From the NCBI GenBank assembly GCA_047639555.1, contig JBLIOE010000001.1:62001-126000 (forward strand): 64,000 nucleotides of DNA, written 5' to 3'. Shown here in pieces: positions 60,596 through 64,000 of the stretch. The DNA is from JAJRXC01 sp047639555 (GTDB taxonomy: Bacteria > Actinomycetota > Acidimicrobiia > Acidimicrobiales > Aldehydirespiratoraceae). The notes below the pieces were generated by a model. That model had not been told where the DNA came from. It searched no databases and saw nothing but the letters and a program-made list of their open reading frames with translations. Position 1 is the first letter of the stretch. Every line of letters begins with the position of its first letter. The position numbers were made by a program, and so were the translations under genes.

Positions 60596-60618
60596 ACCCT
60601 GCTCAGAAATTCGACGAA

Positions 60619-61646
60619 TTACTCGCGATCGACACTGATCGAGCCTTCGGAACCGTCGAGATATTCGACGGCAATGTCGATGCCAACAAGGCGGTCGAAG
60701 CCTTCCGTGCCGCGGCGGGCGGTGACGGAAAGAACCTCCGCCACTGTGTCGGTCTCGATGAGTTCAACGGTGAGAGCCTGCTCACGGCGGGGGCCACGGT
60801 CGCCGTAGTCGACATACTCGACACCCCAGTAGAGGCGGCGGCCTTCGTATTCGCCGGAGCACTCCGTAGCGAAGACCACGGCCCGTGATCCCCAGGCCGT
60901 GTCGGCGCCACCGGTGTTCACTTCCGGTGTTGCATCAACCTCAACGACAGTGTCGAGCTCGATAGATGCGTCGAGCGGCCGGCGGGGGCCGGCCGGGTCG
61001 TCTACATAGACCGTGCTTCTGCCGCAGGCCGGGTCCTGCCCAAGTGTCGGCCCGACGAGACCGTGAAGAACGGGTCGATGGCGGGGTCAAAGACGACCAC
61101 GTCGTGGCGAATCGGCGCGGTGAGGAGGCCGGTGTCGTCGAAGCTCATTCCGGGACGAAACTGGGTCGGCTGCCCCGGAAGCTGATGAGCGTCCACGATC
61201 TGCCCTTGGTCACTGACCTTGCCGAGAAACAGTTGGGTGCCATAGTTCGCATCGTTCGAGATCCAGGCCACAAGATCGTCGGAGCCGAAGACCATCTCGA
61301 TGAGCTCGTCGAGTTCATCGCGTGGGTCGCCGAGGGCCGGGCCGGTGGTCAGCCCCTCGCCACCAACCGACGTCACGCCGTTGTACCGATGGTCGATTCC
61401 GTCCGCGAAGTCATAAGACATCGTGTAGGTGAACCGACCGTCGGGCGACGTGGCGATGTTCTCGACCAGCGACACCGGCGCCTTTGTGGTCGGTGCCGGC
61501 GTGGTTGTGCTCGTGGTCGTAGTGGTTGTGCTCGTGGTCGTCGTGGTTGTGCTCGACGTCGGGGTCGTGGTCGCCACCTCTTTGGCCGAGTCACTACAAC
61601 TCGTCAGAAGCAGTCCGAATCCAACCGACATACGCCGCCATCTCAC
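60619..61646 (-). pseudogene. Frameshifted lipoprotein gene
   Basis: The 5' part (61646-61002) encodes a lipoprotein signal peptide with LLLTSC, a Thr-rich linker and about 130 residues with SPDGRFTYTMSYDF. It runs out of frame near 61050. Reading on in the other frame continues with GPTLGQDPACGRSTVYVDD to a coherent C-terminal domain (RLYWGVEYVDYGDRG) ending at 60619. One extra C in the GGCCC run at about 61049-61053 would join the parts into a protein of about 340 residues. Function unknown. This is either a real frameshift or a base-call error. Confidence 0.6.
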
Positions 61647-61688
61647 GGCTGTCAGCTTCGCAGCTGGCCGCCGAGCGCGGGTGTTGGG

Positions 61689-62060
61689 TTAGCGCTTGTA
61701 AAGGGTGATGGCCTGGCGCAGCGGCACCAGGTCGCGCCGGTACTGGCGATGCACCTGATTGACGGCCTGATTATTGGCGGCTTGGGTGGCCGCGAGCTCG
61801 CCTTCAAGTAAGGCGACGCGATGCTCAAGATCGAGCACTCGTTTCACGCCAGCCAAGTTGAGGCCGTCGGTGGTGAGCTCCTGGATTCGTTGGAGCAGCG
61901 CAATGTCGGCATCGCTATAACGGCGACTGCCACCGCCGGTGCGGGCCGGGTCGACGAGCCCTTTACGTTCGTAGATTCGCAAGGTCTGAGGATGTACGCC
62001 GGCCAGCTCAGCGGCGACCGAGATGATGTACACGGCTCGGTGAAAACGTTCGTTCTCCAT
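61689..62060 (-). CDS. hspR: Heat-shock repressor HspR (MerR family)
   Basis: Represses the dnaK and clpB operons; DnaK acts as co-repressor, so misfolded protein relieves it. 123 residues: MerR winged helix with VYIISVAAELAGVHPQTLRIYERKGLVDPART and GSRRYSDADIALLQRIQEL, then a coiled coil (LEHRVALLEGELAATQ). It ends the dnaK-grpE-dnaJ-hspR operon, the classic order, with 2 bases to dnaJ. Confidence 0.95.
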   Translation of the reverse strand: MENERFHRAVYIISVAAELAGVHPQTLRIYERKGLVDPARTGGGSRRYSDADIALLQRIQELTTDGLNLAGVKRVLDLEHRVALLEGELAATQAANNQAVNQVHRQYRRDLVPLRQAITLYKR

Positions 62061-62062
62061 GG

Positions 62063-63166
62063 TCAGACTCCCAGGTGAGCGCGTGGCGATTCGGTCGTGG
62101 CATCAGCCAAGGCCAGCACCGCCGCTCGTTGTTCGTCGGATAGATCGGTGGGTACTGAGACCATCACAGTGGCGAGAAGATCGCCAGCGCCACCCTTGCC
62201 GCGAAGGCGAAAGGTCTTACCCGTCGCGGTTCCCGCCGGGATACGAATGGTGACTGTGTCGGCGGAAAGGGTGGGCACCTTCACGTCGGCGCCCAACGCG
62301 GCTTCGGCGAAGGTGATGGGCACTTCGATGGTGAGATCCTTGCCGGACCGACCAAACAGCGGATGGTCGGCCACGTTCACCTTGACGAAGAGATCGCCGG
62401 GCAAGCCGCCGAGGCGACCGGGCCCGCCGCGACCTTTCAACCGAATCTTCTGACCGGTCTTCACGCCGGCGGGAATGCGCACCTTCACATCGCGGGGACG
62501 TATTTCAACACCGATTCCTCGGCAGGTGCGGCACGGGTCGGTGATCACCGATCCACGACCGCCACACAAGGCACACGGTCGACTGGACGAGAACAGGCCT
62601 TGATTTTCGTCCTGCACACCCTTGCCCTTGCAGGCACTACAGGCTTCGGGCGTTGACCCGGGCTGTGAGCCGCTGCCGGAGCAGGTGGAACAGGAGGCTT
62701 CACTCGTGAGCGTGATGGTGGTTTCGAGACCGCGGACCGCATCGTCGAAGCCGAGGGTGAGGTCGGCCTCGAGGTCGGCACCTTGCTGGGCCCGCGACTG
62801 CTGTTGACCGCCTCGACCACCGCGACCGCCGCGACCAAAGAGCCCGCCGAGTAGATCGCTGATGTCGTCGACTCCGACATTTCCTCCGGGGCCACCCGGG
62901 CCACCGAAGCCGCCCGACCTGGGGCCCATACGGCGGACCTCGTCGTAGCGAGGTCGCTTCTCGTCATCGCCGACCACGTCGTAGGCGGAGCTGACCTTCT
63001 TGAAGCGCTCCTCGGCGGCGGCGTCTCCCGGATTGGCGTCGGGGTGTAGCTCGCGAGCGAGCTTGCGATACGCCTTCGTGATGTCTTTGGCCGAAGTCTT
63101 CGCGTCGACGCCGAGCGTCTTGTAGTAGTCGTTCTCGAACCAGTCTTTCTGCGGTTCAACACTCAT
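62063..63166 (-). CDS. dnaJ: Chaperone protein DnaJ
   Basis: Hsp40 that delivers substrates to DnaK and stimulates its ATPase. 367 residues: J-domain with HPD (ARELHPDANPGD), a Gly/Phe-rich stretch, four zinc repeats (CSTCSGSG, CSACKGKG, CALCGGRG, CRTCRGIG), and C-terminal substrate domains with the GVKTGQKIRLKGRG start. All are complete. 143 bases separate it from grpE, filled by repeats. Confidence 0.96.
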   Translation of the reverse strand: MSVEPQKDWFENDYYKTLGVDAKTSAKDITKAYRKLARELHPDANPGDAAAEERFKKVSSAYDVVGDDEKRPRYDEVRRMGPRSGGFGGPGGPGGNVGVDDISDLLGGLFGRGGRGGRGGQQQSRAQQGADLEADLTLGFDDAVRGLETTITLTSEASCSTCSGSGSQPGSTPEACSACKGKGVQDENQGLFSSSRPCALCGGRGSVITDPCRTCRGIGVEIRPRDVKVRIPAGVKTGQKIRLKGRGGPGRLGGLPGDLFVKVNVADHPLFGRSGKDLTIEVPITFAEAALGADVKVPTLSADTVTIRIPAGTATGKTFRLRGKGGAGDLLATVMVSVPTDLSDEQRAAVLALADATTESPRAHLGV

Positions 63167-63205
63167 GCGACACCTCCTTCGGCATTATTTGCGATGTGGA
63201 CTTTT

Positions 63206-63308
63206 GGATGTTCGGGATGTTCGGGATGTTCGGCGGAGCCGAACTCCGTTAGTGAGCGGAGCGAACGGCGCGGAGCCGAACTCCGGCGGCGTCAGCGGAG
63301 CGAGCGGC
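63206..63308 (-). repeat. Repeat cluster in the grpE-dnaJ gap
   Basis: GGATGTTCG occurs three times in tandem (63206-63232). Two imperfect direct copies of a 37-39 bp unit follow at 63233-63269 and 63270-63308; both begin GCGGAGCCGAACTCCG, which is itself a hairpin (CGGAG/CTCCG), and both end GCGGAGCGA(A/G)CGGC. Confidence 0.85.
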
Positions 63309-63309
63309 G

Positions 63310-63855
63310 CTAACCCTTGACCTTGACCATGGCGGCCCGGAGCACTCGGCCGTTCCATGCGTATCCAGTGCGAAGCACCTGGGCGACGATCGCAACTTCT
63401 TGACCCTCGTCGCCAGGCTCGCTGATCGCGGCCTCGTGACGGTTGGGATCGAAGGGTTCGTTCTCATCGGAGATCAGCTCAAGGCCAGAGCCCACCAATA
63501 CACCGTGGAGCTGAGCCGCAATCGGCTCGACTCCCTCGGCGCCCTGTTGGGCTGCCGCATCGCAGGCATCGAGCACCGGCAACAACGCCTCGGCAACCCG
63601 CGAGCCGGCCTGTTTGGCCATTTCGCGGTTGCGCTTGTCGGTCTGCTTACGAAAGTTGCTGAAGTCAGCACTCACGCGTTGTAGATCAGCGAGATGCTGA
63701 TCTCGCTCGATGGTGACGGCCTCCAACGTGGCGACCAACGACTCGACCGTGAGCGGCTCGAACGAGTCGGCCGAATCGGACGCGGGGGATTCGTCCGGTT
63801 CGGCCTCGGTCTCCTCGATCTCCGCGTCGATCTCGGGCTCATCTACGTCGCTCAC
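63310..63855 (-). CDS. grpE: Nucleotide exchange factor GrpE
   Basis: Releases ADP from DnaK. 181 residues: an acidic disordered head, a long coiled coil (VTIERDQHLADLQRVSADFSNFRKQTDKR) and the beta wing with NPNRHEA-like DPNRHEAAIS and VLRTGYAWNGRVLRAAMVKV. The start is GTG, overlapping the dnaK stop in GTGA, so translation is coupled. Confidence 0.96.
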   Translation of the reverse strand: MSDVDEPEIDAEIEETEAEPDESPASDSADSFEPLTVESLVATLEAVTIERDQHLADLQRVSADFSNFRKQTDKRNREMAKQAGSRVAEALLPVLDACDAAAQQGAEGVEPIAAQLHGVLVGSGLELISDENEPFDPNRHEAAISEPGDEGQEVAIVAQVLRTGYAWNGRVLRAAMVKVKG

Positions 63856-64000
63856 GACTTTTCGCCGTCAGCGTCGTCCTCGATGATCTCAGCGTCGACA
63901 ACTTCGTCGTCGTCGGGGGTGCCGGCCTCGGCCTCGGCTTCACGATCTTCCGCGGCCGCCGCCTCGTAAAGACGCTGGCCAAATTCCTGGCTGGCGGACA
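63852..64000 (-). CDS. dnaK: C-terminal end of chaperone DnaK (partial)
   Basis: The last 48 residues are seen on the minus strand, running in from the right edge: SASQEFGQRLYEAAAA, followed by an acidic tail (PDDDEVVDAEIIEDDADGEKS), typical of the DnaK C-terminus including the EVVDAE-type end. The TGA overlaps the grpE GTG. The position at the head of grpE-dnaJ-hspR confirms the identification. Confidence 0.88.
   Translation of the reverse strand, partial: SASQEFGQRLYEAAAAEDREAEAEAGTPDDDEVVDAEIIEDDADGEKS

Noticed and set aside
1..64000. Looked for CRISPR arrays, insertion sequences, integrases, att sites, prophage genes and replication origins
   Set aside because: No transposase or integrase frames, no regularly spaced repeats of 28-37 bases, no DnaA-box cluster. 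The tRNA genes show no flanking duplications of their 3' ends.

Overview
The window is a high-GC, gene-dense stretch of an actinobacterial chromosome. Actinobacterial markers are a WhiB regulator with an AT-hook tail, an HspR repressor with a HAIR operator, EgtB/EgtD, a ClpS-DUF2017 pair, an LAxTG sorting signal and a caa3-type oxidase whose subunit II carries a cytochrome c domain. The mix fits the class Acidimicrobiia (Ilumatobacter-like), but that placement is inference. I see no phage, plasmid, IS element or CRISPR array; the window reads as core chromosome.

Layout. 1-9 kb: MsrA, hotdog thioesterase, GH3 glycosidase with PA14, N-acyl-D-amino-acid deacylase, threonine dehydratase, a membrane protein, an isochorismatase-fold protein without its catalytic Cys, and an NTF2-like protein. 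9-20 kb: membrane protein, serine esterase, DUF6351 lipoprotein, SDR, aspartokinase, DUF4031, anti-sigma-like ATPase, dUTPase, oligoribonuclease, MBL hydrolase, acyl-ACP thioesterase. 20-26 kb: WhiB7-like gene behind a leader with a 52-codon ORF and a terminator, a TlpA/CcdA thiol-redox pair, poly-gamma-glutamate hydrolase, PdxH, a two-gene fluoride channel, a methyltransferase remnant and SerS.

26.5-36.9 kb is the respiratory block. Eight minus-strand genes run, in transcription order, CoxI-like, CoxIII-like, CtaF-like, CoxII-cyt c, CoxI, CoxIII, CoxIV, CtaG, followed upstream by divergent ctaB and ctaA. The first two genes are clearly homologous to CoxI and CoxIII but have lost every heme and copper ligand and the subunit III signature residues. 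They look like a conserved non-catalytic copy of the oxidase core, and this is the most unusual thing in the window.

36.9-45 kb: clpS/DUF2017 separated by a 32-bp tandem duplication, a wall-anchored TSP3-repeat protein, two PH-domain membrane proteins, DegV, PlsY, and tRNA-Glu, tRNA-Asp and tRNA-Phe with hairpin terminators. 45-52.5 kb: OYE-type Fe-S flavoenzyme, malic enzyme and nucleotide synthesis (pyrE, purB, purA). 52.6-55.5 kb: two paralogous secreted Thr/Pro-rich proteins. 55.6-64 kb: stress block of clpB (HAIR operator), egtBD (possible SigR-type promoter), a frameshifted lipoprotein gene and dnaK-grpE-dnaJ-hspR.

All alignments and hairpins were judged by eye from the sequence; no database search was run.
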